Below, piece after piece: positions 16,229 to 23,214 of a stretch of DNA of 64,000 nt. Source of the DNA: Bradyrhizobium erythrophlei (GTDB lineage: Bacteria > Pseudomonadota > Alphaproteobacteria > Rhizobiales > Xanthobacteraceae); the NCBI GenBank assembly GCA_900129675.1, contig FSRD01000003.1:434001-498000 (forward strand). Direction: 5' to 3'. Made by a program: the position numbers and the translations under genes. A model generated the notes under the pieces. It made no database searches, was not told where the DNA came from, and saw only the letters and a list, made by a program, of their open reading frames with translations. Numbering within the stretch: position 1 is the first letter of the stretch; each line of letters opens with the position of its first letter.

Positions 16229-17665
16229 CTATTTCGGCGCCCTCGGATCGATCGGTGTCGTGCCGCGCACGCCGAGAATGTCCTCCAGCGCCTTGGCGCC
16301 TGCGAGAAGCTGCGCCTCGCCGCGCGGCGGCGCCACCATCTGCAATCCGACCGGCAGGCCGCTCGCGGTAAAGCCGCAGGGCAGCGAAAGCGCGGGGCAG
16401 CACACCAGCGTAATCGCGTAGACGATGCCGAGCCACTCGACATAATTGTCGAATTTCTTGCCGGCGCATTCGGCGACGTAGCGGTTTTCAACCGGGAACG
16501 GCGCCACGATGGTCGCGGGCGTCAGCAGCAGATCGTAGGTATGGAAGAATTCGAGCGTGCGCGCGGTCATCGCGACGCGCTGCGCTTCGGCGCGCTCGAG
16601 CTGCTCGACCGTCAGCTTGAGGCCCTCCTCGATGTTCCAGATTACTTCCGGCTTGAGCTGGTCGCGCTTCGTGCGCAGCAGTGCCGCCTTGCTGAGCGCG
16701 AAGTCGAAAGCGCGCAGCACGTGGAAACATTCATGGGCCTCGCGCAAATCGGGATGGGCCTCCTCGACGATGACGCCGGAATTGGCCAGCCGCTCGGCCG
16801 CCTTGCGGGTGATCGCGGCGACTTCGGGATCGACCGGGGTGATGCCGAGGTCGGGCGAATAGGCGACGCGCTTCGGCTTGTTGCCGGATCGCGCCGCGGA
16901 CAGAAACGATTTCGGCAGCACCGGCAGCGACAGCGGATCGGCCGGGTGCTCGCCGCTCATCGCATCGAGCAGCAGCGCGAGATCTTCGACATTGCGCGCC
17001 ATCGGGCCCTGGACGCCGAGATTGCGATCGATCGCAGCAACCGGCGTATGCGCGACCCGGCCGATGCTCGGGCGCATGCCGACGATGCCGCAGAAGCTGG
17101 CGGGATTGCGCAGCGAGCCGCCCATGTCGGAGCCGTGGGCGAGCCAGGCCGTGCCGGTCGCGAGCGCCACCGCAGCACCACCCGAGGAGCCCGCGGCCGA
17201 GCGCGATGTGTCCCAGGGATTGCGGGTCGCGCCGAACACTTCGTTGAAGGTGTTGGCGCCGGCGCCGAATTCCGGGGTGTTCGACTTGGCGTAGATCACG
17301 CCGCCATTGTGTTCGAGATGCTCGACCAGGACATCGGAGTGCGTGGGGATATTGTCCTTATAGATCGGCGAGCCCTGCGTGGTGAGCACGCCGGCGACCG
17401 CCGTCAGATCCTTGATCGGCACCGGCAGGCCCGCGAGCAGGCCGCGTTCGCCGGCCGGCTTCTTCATCAGGGTTTTGGCGTGGCTGCGGGCGCGATCGAA
17501 GCACAGCGTCGGCAGGGCATTGACCTTGCCATCGACTTCGGCAATCCGTTTTTCCAGTACGTCGAGCAGATCGAGCGGGGTGATTTCGCCCGCGTTCAGT
17601 TTGCCAACGACGGCGCACGCCGTTTCCTTCACCAAGTCTTGATCAGCCACTCGCGTCTCTCCCAT
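16229..17665 (-). CDS. Amidase (amidase-signature family)
   Basis: Hydrolyses a carboxamide to the acid and ammonia. The 478-residue protein contains the Ser-cisSer-Lys signature: the lysine in GLPVPIKDLTAV (about residue 78), and the glycine/serine-rich run GSSGGAAVALATG followed by GSDMGGSLRNPASFCG, whose serines form the rest of the triad. Length is typical. The open frame extends 249 nt further upstream across the divergent gene, but the start at 17665 (MGETRVADQDL) fits the family; 17704 is a second option. The substrate is unknown; neighbours suggest carboxylic-acid amides or N-acyl compounds. Confidence 0.9.
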   Translation of the reverse strand: MGETRVADQDLVKETACAVVGKLNAGEITPLDLLDVLEKRIAEVDGKVNALPTLCFDRARSHAKTLMKKPAGERGLLAGLPVPIKDLTAVAGVLTTQGSPIYKDNIPTHSDVLVEHLEHNGGVIYAKSNTPEFGAGANTFNEVFGATRNPWDTSRSAAGSSGGAAVALATGTAWLAHGSDMGGSLRNPASFCGIVGMRPSIGRVAHTPVAAIDRNLGVQGPMARNVEDLALLLDAMSGEHPADPLSLPVLPKSFLSAARSGNKPKRVAYSPDLGITPVDPEVAAITRKAAERLANSGVIVEEAHPDLREAHECFHVLRAFDFALSKAALLRTKRDQLKPEVIWNIEEGLKLTVEQLERAEAQRVAMTARTLEFFHTYDLLLTPATIVAPFPVENRYVAECAGKKFDNYVEWLGIVYAITLVCCPALSLPCGFTASGLPVGLQMVAPPRGEAQLLAGAKALEDILGVRGTTPIDPRAPK

Positions 17666-17758
17666 GCGTCCCGCCTTGAGGTCACCGATGGTGCTGTAGA
17701 ACATTTTCAGGAAAAGAGGAAACGTGCTCAAGTTGTGGTTCGAATCGGAGACCCAAGC

Positions 17759-18610
17759 ATGACGACGACGTTCGCTGCGCTGGATTGGCGCACCATGAGC
17801 CAGGAGGAGCGCGACCGCGGCTTCAATAACGGCGTTGCGGTGCCCGAAAGCGTCGCCATGGTCGCCGGCTGGGAACAGCGTTCCGCCGACATGCGCAAGC
17901 GCTACCCCGATCATATCGACCTCCGGTATGGGCCGCGCGAGCGAAACCGGATCGACTTTTTAAAAGCGGGCGACAAAGCGCCGACGCTGCTGTTCATCCA
18001 TGGCGGCTATTGGCAGACGCGGGCCAAGGAGGTCTTTACGATCGTGGCGGAGGGCCCGATGGCGCACGGCATCAATGTCGCGCTGATCGGTTACACGCTG
18101 GCGCCGGACGCGACGCTGGACGAGATCGTCGCCGAGATCCATGCCGGCATCGACTTTCTGGCCAAACAATCGCCGGCGCTTGGCGCGGCCAAAGACGGCA
18201 TCGTGGTCTCCGGCTGGTCCGCCGGCGGCCATCTCACCTCGATGGCACTGTCGCATCCGCATGTAAAGGCAGGCGTGGCGATATCGGGCATCTACGATCT
18301 CGATCCGATCCGGCACAGCTATCTCAACGTCAAGCTCAGGCTCGATGGGCCGATGTCGCACCGCAACTCGCCGATGACGCAGGCGGGCGGCCCGCCAAAA
18401 CCGTTGTCGCTGGTGGTCGGCAGCGCGGAATTGCCGTTGCTGCGCAAGCAGACCGCGGATTTTGCCGGTCACCGCGCCCGGTATGGATTGCCGGTGACCT
18501 ATGAGGAAATTCCCGGCGCCAACCATTTCACCATCATGCAGGAGATGATGGCGCCGGAGGGGCGGATCACGACGCTGATCCGGCAGTTGTTCGAGCGGAC
18601 GGCGGGTTAA
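17759..18610 (+). CDS. Alpha/beta hydrolase, arylformamidase (kynurenine formamidase)-like
   Basis: 283 residues. The oxyanion motif HGGYW at about residues 80-84 and the nucleophile elbow GWSAGGH at about 155-161 are the pair seen in KynB-like arylformamidases and related acetyl esterases; the C-terminal GANHF supplies the histidine. The ATG at 17759 is 94 bp from the divergent amidase start, so a shared promoter region is likely. A long upstream extension of the same frame is only the shadow of the amidase. It may hydrolyse a formamide or ester in the same route as the amidase; no kynurenine genes are near. Confidence 0.82.
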   Translation: MTTTFAALDWRTMSQEERDRGFNNGVAVPESVAMVAGWEQRSADMRKRYPDHIDLRYGPRERNRIDFLKAGDKAPTLLFIHGGYWQTRAKEVFTIVAEGPMAHGINVALIGYTLAPDATLDEIVAEIHAGIDFLAKQSPALGAAKDGIVVSGWSAGGHLTSMALSHPHVKAGVAISGIYDLDPIRHSYLNVKLRLDGPMSHRNSPMTQAGGPPKPLSLVVGSAELPLLRKQTADFAGHRARYGLPVTYEEIPGANHFTIMQEMMAPEGRITTLIRQLFERTAG

Positions 18611-18616
18611 GTACGC

Positions 18617-18699
18617 CGTCATTGCGAGCGAAGCGAAGCAATCCATAGCGCTGCAAAGAAAGTGTGGATTGCTTCGTCGCTTCGCTCCTCGCAATGACG
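18617..18699. repeat. Family A palindromic repeat, copy 4
   Basis: Full-length copy with the same arms as copy 2, lying between two convergent genes (7 bp after the hydrolase stop and 8 bp before the SDR stop), where it could act as a bidirectional transcription barrier. Confidence 0.9.
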
Positions 18700-18706
18700 A
18701 TGGAGC

Positions 18707-19483
18707 CTACCCCCACCCCGCGCTGATGCCGCCGTCCACCGTGTAAATCACCCCCGAGGTGTACCCCGAGCGATCGGAAGCCAGGAACGCCATCAGGTCG
18801 CCGATCTCGCGCGCGTGGGCGGGGCGGCCGAGCGGCATGCCTTTCTGGAATTCCTTGTAACGGTTCTCGTCGCCGAACTGGTGTTTGGCGCGGGTCTTCA
18901 ACAGCGTGACGTGGCGGTCGGTGCCGACAGGGCCGGGATTGATGCCGACCACGCGGATATTGTCCGCCAGGCTCTTGCCACCCAGCGCGCGGGTAAAAGC
19001 CATCAGCGCCGCGTTGCCGGCGCTGCCGCAGATGTAATTGGCGTCGAATTTTTCACCGGCCGCACCGATGTCGTTGACGATCACGCCGTGGCCGCGCGCC
19101 TTCATCTGCGCATAGATCGCGCGGGTCAGGTTGATATAGCCGAACACTTTGAGTTCCCAGGCATGCCGCCATGTCGGCTCGTCGATCTTGTCGATCGAGC
19201 CGCCCGGGATGTCGCCGGCATTGTTGACGAGGATGTCGATGTCGGCGGCGTCCTTCGCCAGCTTTCCAAGATCGGCAGGATTTCTGAGATCGACGGCATG
19301 GGCCGTGGCGCTGATCTGATGGGTGGAACGCAGGCGCTCGGTGAGCGCGTTGAGCGCATCGCCGCTGCGGGCAGCGAGATGAAGGTCGCAGCCTTCCTCG
19401 GCGAAGGCTTCGGCCGCGGCAGCGCCAATGCCCTTCGAGGCGCCGGTAATCAGGACGCGCTTGCCGCGTAAATGCAGATCCAT
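18707..19483 (-). CDS. Short-chain dehydrogenase/reductase with non-canonical active site
   Basis: 258-residue SDR. The cofactor motif TGASKGIG is at about residues 13-20, NNAG near 90 and the C-terminal GVIYTVDGGISAGWG is standard. The catalytic region reads ANYICGSAGNAAL: the Tyr of YxxxK is present but the Lys position is Ser, so normal SDR chemistry is doubtful. The open frame is longer at the 5' end, but MDLHLRGKRVLITG at 19483 is the natural start. It is divergent from the tartrate dehydrogenase gene with 172 bp between them. Confidence 0.85.
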   Translation of the reverse strand: MDLHLRGKRVLITGASKGIGAAAAEAFAEEGCDLHLAARSGDALNALTERLRSTHQISATAHAVDLRNPADLGKLAKDAADIDILVNNAGDIPGGSIDKIDEPTWRHAWELKVFGYINLTRAIYAQMKARGHGVIVNDIGAAGEKFDANYICGSAGNAALMAFTRALGGKSLADNIRVVGINPGPVGTDRHVTLLKTRAKHQFGDENRYKEFQKGMPLGRPAHAREIGDLMAFLASDRSGYTSGVIYTVDGGISAGWG

Positions 19484-19655
19484 GGGAATGCTCGCTTGCT
19501 GGGGGATGTCGGCAGGTCGGCTGAATTGGTAGGCGGCCGGTAGTGTGGTGGTCAACATTGCGGTGCAGCGTTGCGCCACGGCAAGGTTTGGTCCATTGCA
19601 AGGCCGTCAAATAAGCGGCATTAGCGGCGCGGCGAGTTATCTTAAGGAAATCCCA

Positions 19656-20729
19656 ATGAGCAAAAAGCAATATCGGATCGCGGTCATTCCCGGCGACGGC
19701 ATCGGCAAGGAAGTCGTCCCGGAAGGCCTGCGCGTGCTGGAAGCGGCCGCGAAAAAGCACGGGGTTGCCGTGCATTTCGACCAATTCGACTTCGCCTCCT
19801 GGGACTATTACGAAAAGCACGGCGAGATGATGCCGGAGGACTGGAAGGCGCAAATCGGCAAGCACGACGCGATCTATTTCGGCGCGGTCGGCTGGCCCGC
19901 AAAAATCCCCGATCACATTTCCTTGTGGGGCTCGCTGATCAAGTTCCGCAGGGAGTTCGACCAGTACGTCAATCTGCGCCCGGTGCGGCTGATGCCCGGC
20001 GTGCCGTCGCCGCTCGCGGGCCGCAAGCCCGGCGATATCGATTTCTGGGTGGTGCGCGAAAATACCGAAGGCGAATATTCCTCCGTCGGCGGGCGGATGT
20101 TCCCGGATACCGACCGCGAATTCGTCACGCAACAGACCGTGATGACCCGCATCGGCGTCGACCGCATCCTCAAATTCGCGTTCGATCTGGCGCAGTCACG
20201 CCCGAAGAAGCATCTGACCTCGGCCACGAAATCCAACGGCATCTCGATCACCATGCCGTATTGGGATGAGCGCGTGGAGGCGATGGCCAAAAGCTATCCG
20301 AAGGTGAAGTGGGACAAATATCACATCGATATCCTGACCGCGAATTTCGTGCTGCACCCGGACTGGTTCGACGTCGTGGTCGGCTCCAACTTGTTCGGCG
20401 ATATCCTGTCCGATCTCGGCCCCGCCTGCACCGGCACAATCGGGATCGCGCCATCGGGCAACATCAATCCAGAAGGTAACTTCCCGTCGGTGTTCGAGCC
20501 CGTGCACGGCTCCGCGCCCGACATCGCAGGCCAGGGCATCGCCAACCCGATCGGCATGATCTGGTCGGGCGCGATGATGCTGGAGCATCTCGGCGAGAAA
20601 ACTGCAGCGGCCTCGATCGTCGGCGCCATCGAGCGCACCCTCGGCGAACAAACGCTGCGCACCAGGGATCTCGGCGGCAACGCCGACACGACCGCCTGCG
20701 GCAAGGCGGTGGCGGACATGGTGGACTGA
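19656..20729 (+). CDS. ttuC: Tartrate dehydrogenase/decarboxylase
   Basis: 357-residue member of the isopropylmalate/isocitrate dehydrogenase fold; tartrate dehydrogenases oxidise tartrate or D-malate with NAD+ and can decarboxylate the product. The N-terminal VIPGDGIGKEV, the GAVGWPAKIPDHISLWG loop, RPVRLMPG, the ENTEGEYSSVGG substrate motif and the C-terminal FEPVHGSAPDIAGQG are all present. LeuB enzymes differ in the ISLWG loop, so tartrate dehydrogenase is favoured. The ATG follows TAAGGAAA. The stop codon is 4 bp from the target half-site of the insertion sequence. Confidence 0.88.
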   Translation: MSKKQYRIAVIPGDGIGKEVVPEGLRVLEAAAKKHGVAVHFDQFDFASWDYYEKHGEMMPEDWKAQIGKHDAIYFGAVGWPAKIPDHISLWGSLIKFRREFDQYVNLRPVRLMPGVPSPLAGRKPGDIDFWVVRENTEGEYSSVGGRMFPDTDREFVTQQTVMTRIGVDRILKFAFDLAQSRPKKHLTSATKSNGISITMPYWDERVEAMAKSYPKVKWDKYHIDILTANFVLHPDWFDVVVGSNLFGDILSDLGPACTGTIGIAPSGNINPEGNFPSVFEPVHGSAPDIAGQGIANPIGMIWSGAMMLEHLGEKTAAASIVGAIERTLGEQTLRTRDLGGNADTTACGKAVADMVD

Positions 20730-20759
20730 TTTCGTAGATGGGGTAACGGGCCCCGGTCT

Positions 20760-20829
20760 GCCCTCCAAGCAAGCCGCGCTTGCTACGGCGCTATTGGGTA
20801 GCGCGCTGCGCGCGGCTTGCTTGGAGGGC
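20760..20829. other. 20-bp perfect stem-loop in the left end of the insertion sequence
   Basis: Arms 20760-20779 and 20810-20829 are perfectly complementary (GCCCTCCAAGCAAGCCGCGC with its reverse complement); the 30-nt loop has a nested 6-bp stem GCGCTA/TAGCGC (20788-20793 with 20799-20804). It lies between the left terminus and the transposase start and is also present in the truncated copy. No segment in it matches the target or the element ends, so it is not the guide RNA; it may block read-through or be bound by the transposase. Confidence 0.75.
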
Positions 20830-20906
20830 GGGCGGTCGTCCCTCACATTGATGGTGTGACGGAGTCGAGGGATGAGCCTCGCTCCAAACATCGAGGAGAG
20901 ACGACC

Positions 20907-21935
20907 ATGGACCATTATGCTGGAATCGACGTGTCATTGGAATGCTCGAGCGTGTGTGTTGTTGACGCCAACGGCAAGATTTTGCGCGAGGCCAGGGTAG
21001 CCAGCGAGCCGGAGGCACTGATCGCCTGGTTCGCTTCGCTCGGCTTCGGCCTTGAGCGGATCGGGCTGGAGGCCGGCCCCTTGTCGCAGTGGCTTTTTGC
21101 GGCGATGCGGGAAGCGGGGCTGGCGGTGGAACTGCTGGAGACGCGGCACGTGCGGAAGGCGTTCGAGGCGATGCCGGTGAAGTCGGATCGCAACGATGCG
21201 CGCGGGATTGCGCAACTGATGCGGCTGGGCTGGTTCCGGCCGGTACACTGCAAATCGATCAGCGCGCAAGAGACCCGAACGCTGCTGACGGCGCGGAAGC
21301 TGGTGCAATCGAAGCTTCACGACGTGGAGAACAGCCTGCGCGGGATCCTGCGCGGCTTTGGTCTCAAGGTAGGCAAGACCACGGAGCGTGAGTTCGCGGG
21401 ACGGATCGAGGAGCTTGTGGTGGGCCATCCGCACCTCCAGGTGATCGCCAATGCGCTGTTGGCGGTTCGCGCGGTGCTGCGGAAGGAGTTTGCAGCTTTC
21501 GAGAAGCAGGTGCGCAAGATGGCGCGCTCCGACACGCGGGCACGGCTTTTGATGTCGACGCCGGCGGTCGGCCCGATCGTGGCGCTGACCTATGCCAGCG
21601 CGATCGATGATCCGACCCGGTTCAAATCGTCGAAGCAGGCAGGAGCCCATTTCGGGTTGACCCCGAAGAAGCATCAATCCGGCGAGACCGACTACACCGG
21701 CCGGATCAGCAAGATCGGCGATAGCTCGGTGCGCACCGCGCTCTACGAGGCGGCCCACATCATGCTGACCAAGCCGCTCAAGGGCTGTTCGCAACTGAAG
21801 AGCTGGGCGATGCGGATCGCCAGGCGCGCCGGCATGAGCAAAGCCAAGGTGGCGCTGGCGCGCAGGCTCGCGGTGATCATGCACCGCATGCTCGCCGACG
21901 GAACACCCTTCAACGCCGCTGCAACAGCAGCCTAA
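20907..21935 (+). CDS. IS110 family transposase
   Basis: 342-residue DEDD-type recombinase. The RuvC-like N-terminal domain shows YAGIDVS (Asp near residue 7), LEAGP (Glu near 60) and KSDRNDARGIAQL with two aspartates near 98-102. The C-terminal transposase_20 domain shows STPAVGPIVALTYASAI, then GLTPKKHQSGETDYTGRISKIGDSSVRTAL with the conserved catalytic serine region. Start ATG is preceded by GAGGAGAG. Intact in frame and length, so likely active. An upstream in-frame extension is noncoding end sequence. Confidence 0.95.
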   Translation: MDHYAGIDVSLECSSVCVVDANGKILREARVASEPEALIAWFASLGFGLERIGLEAGPLSQWLFAAMREAGLAVELLETRHVRKAFEAMPVKSDRNDARGIAQLMRLGWFRPVHCKSISAQETRTLLTARKLVQSKLHDVENSLRGILRGFGLKVGKTTEREFAGRIEELVVGHPHLQVIANALLAVRAVLRKEFAAFEKQVRKMARSDTRARLLMSTPAVGPIVALTYASAIDDPTRFKSSKQAGAHFGLTPKKHQSGETDYTGRISKIGDSSVRTALYEAAHIMLTKPLKGCSQLKSWAMRIARRAGMSKAKVALARRLAVIMHRMLADGTPFNAAATAA

Positions 21936-21959
21936 CAGGGAGAGGCGCAACAGTTTTCG

Positions 21960-22140
21960 GGCGGGTCACGACACCAGGCCTTCTCGAAGCGAAGTCCCTT
22001 CGCCGGGACGATGGATCAGGTCAGACCGTTGCCCACCAGGGAGCTTCCTGAGCACGCGAACGTAGATTGGTCGACCTATCCTCTTCCAACCCCATCAGGT
22101 GACGGCCATGCGCCGACCCCGTACAGAAGCGAGACCCCGG
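21960..22140 (+). ncRNA. Candidate bridge/seeker guide RNA of the insertion sequence
   Basis: Lies in the 3' noncoding end. A stem formed by 22018-22027 and 22069-22077 encloses an internal loop whose 5' side TTGCCCACC (22029-22037) is complementary to the right target flank and whose 3' side CGTAG (22061-22065) equals the left target flank; a hairpin AGGG-AGCT-TCCT separates them. A second loop has ACCCCAT (22089-22095), complementary to the element's left end, and TACAGAAG (22122-22129), identical to its right end, around hairpin 22098-22118. Limits of the transcript are guesses. Confidence 0.7.
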
Positions 22141-22189
22141 CGAGCGGATAACGCAAAAGGGATTGACTAATCGAGGCCCGTTACAGAAG

Positions 22190-22279
22190 GGTGGGCAAAG
22201 CGAAGCGTGCCCACCATTGTAGATGACGTTCCGCTGCGAGATGGTGGGCACGGCGCAAGAGCGCCTTTGCCCACCCTAC
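22190..22279. repeat. Family D palindromic repeat, copy 1 (interrupted by the IS)
   Basis: GGTGGGCAAAGCGAAGCGTGCCCACC pattern at the left and GGTGGGCACGG..GCGCCTTTGCCCACCCTAC at the right form mirrored halves. Its first four bases, GTAG, lie at 20734-20737 on the far side of the IS. Other copies: 48793-48880, 50582-50671 with its end at 51075-51078, and a half copy 51826-51862. Its last bases CTA (22276-22278) are the stop codon of the gene that follows on the minus strand. Confidence 0.88.
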
Positions 22280-23190
22280 GCTTTCTTCGCAATCCTTCGG
22301 CAATGCTCCCACGCTGCGCCAATCAAATTCTCGCTCGCCTCGGGCGTACGGAACGCCGAATGCGCCGACAGCGTCACGTTCGGCAGCTTGGTCAGGGGAT
22401 GATCGGCCGGCAGCGGCTCGGTGTTGAAGACGTCGAGGCCGGCATGGCGGATATGGCCTGACTTCAAGGCATCGATCATCGCGGCTTCATCGACGATGGC
22501 GCCGCGCGCGGTGTTGACCAGGATCACGCCGGGCTTCATCGCCTCGATGCAGGCGCGCGAGACCAGGCCGCGGGTCTCGTCGTTGAGCAGCAGATGGATC
22601 GACACCACATCGCTCTCGGTCAGGAGTTCGTCGAGATCGACGAACTCGACGTTTGGATGTTTCTTCGGCGACCGGTTCCAGGCGATCACGCGCATGCCGC
22701 TGCCGGATGCGATGCGCGCAACTTCGGCGGCGATGCCGCCGAAGCCGATCAGGCCCAGCGTCTTGGCGGTGAGCTGCATGGCGTCCTCGCGCAGCCAGTT
22801 GCCGGCGCGCATCTCGCGGTCCATTCGCGCGATGCCGCGCGCGGCTTCCCACATCAGCGCGATCGCGCATTCGGCGACCGCGGTATCGCCATAGCCCTTG
22901 ATCAGATGCACGTCGATGCCGAGCTCGCCGAGTTCTTCCGGGTTCATGTAGCTGCGCGCGCCGGTGCCGAGGAACACCACGTGCTTCAGACCGGTGCACT
23001 TCTTCGCCACCTCGGTTGGCAGCGCGGTGTGATCAACGATGGCGATGGCGGCGCCATCCAGCAGTTTCGGGTATTGATCTGGTGTGATGTCCGGGTTGCG
23101 ATTAACGCGAACCTTTGGATCGCCGGATTTTTCCCGCCGCTCGAAAATCACCGCCAGCGATTCATTGGCATCGACAAAAACACCGTGCAC
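22276..23190 (-). CDS. D-2-hydroxyacid dehydrogenase family protein
   Basis: 304-residue NAD-dependent 2-hydroxyacid dehydrogenase of the SerA/D-LDH fold. The Rossmann motif GLIGFGGIAAEVARIA is at about 144-159; catalytic Arg is in NTARGAIVDE (about 231-240), Glu in GLDVFNTEP, and His in LSAHSA (about 277). The start is GTG with GGAGAA 8 nt upstream. It is 24 bp downstream of the M20 amidohydrolase gene on the same strand, so the two are probably an operon. The stop codon is provided by repeat D1. Substrate may be glycerate, phosphoglycerate or a C4 hydroxy acid. Confidence 0.87.
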   Translation of the reverse strand: MHGVFVDANESLAVIFERREKSGDPKVRVNRNPDITPDQYPKLLDGAAIAIVDHTALPTEVAKKCTGLKHVVFLGTGARSYMNPEELGELGIDVHLIKGYGDTAVAECAIALMWEAARGIARMDREMRAGNWLREDAMQLTAKTLGLIGFGGIAAEVARIASGSGMRVIAWNRSPKKHPNVEFVDLDELLTESDVVSIHLLLNDETRGLVSRACIEAMKPGVILVNTARGAIVDEAAMIDALKSGHIRHAGLDVFNTEPLPADHPLTKLPNVTLSAHSAFRTPEASENLIGAAWEHCRRIAKKA

Positions 23191-23214
23191 GGGAGTTCTC
23201 CGCAGTTGAGATGA

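Larger units (their letters stand above)
20738..22189 (+). mobile_element. IS110/IS1111-family insertion sequence, intact
   Basis: About 1.45 kb. Boundaries come from rebuilding the D-family repeat it interrupts: left flank CGTAG at 20733-20737 joined to GGTGGGCAAAG from 22190 restores the D terminus seen at 48793 and 50582. An AG dinucleotide (20736-20737 and 22188-22189) is shared by both junctions. Subterminal inverted repeats GTAACGGGCC (20743-20752) and GGCCCGTTAC (22175-22184) fit the IS1111 subgroup. It carries one transposase gene, a 169-bp left noncoding end with a strong hairpin, and a 254-bp right noncoding end with a candidate guide RNA. No target duplication, as expected for this family. 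Confidence 0.88.

Noticed and set aside
17728..17740. GGTTCGAATC, a tRNA T-loop-like string
   Set aside because: No acceptor, D or anticodon stems can be formed around it; it lies in the divergent promoter region between the amidase and hydrolase genes.
20734..20906. Left noncoding end of the insertion sequence as the guide RNA, as in IS110 group elements such as IS621
   Set aside because: Its length is similar to known bridge RNAs and it is highly structured, but no segment matches the target flanks or element ends. The 3' noncoding end has all four matches, so the RNA was placed there.
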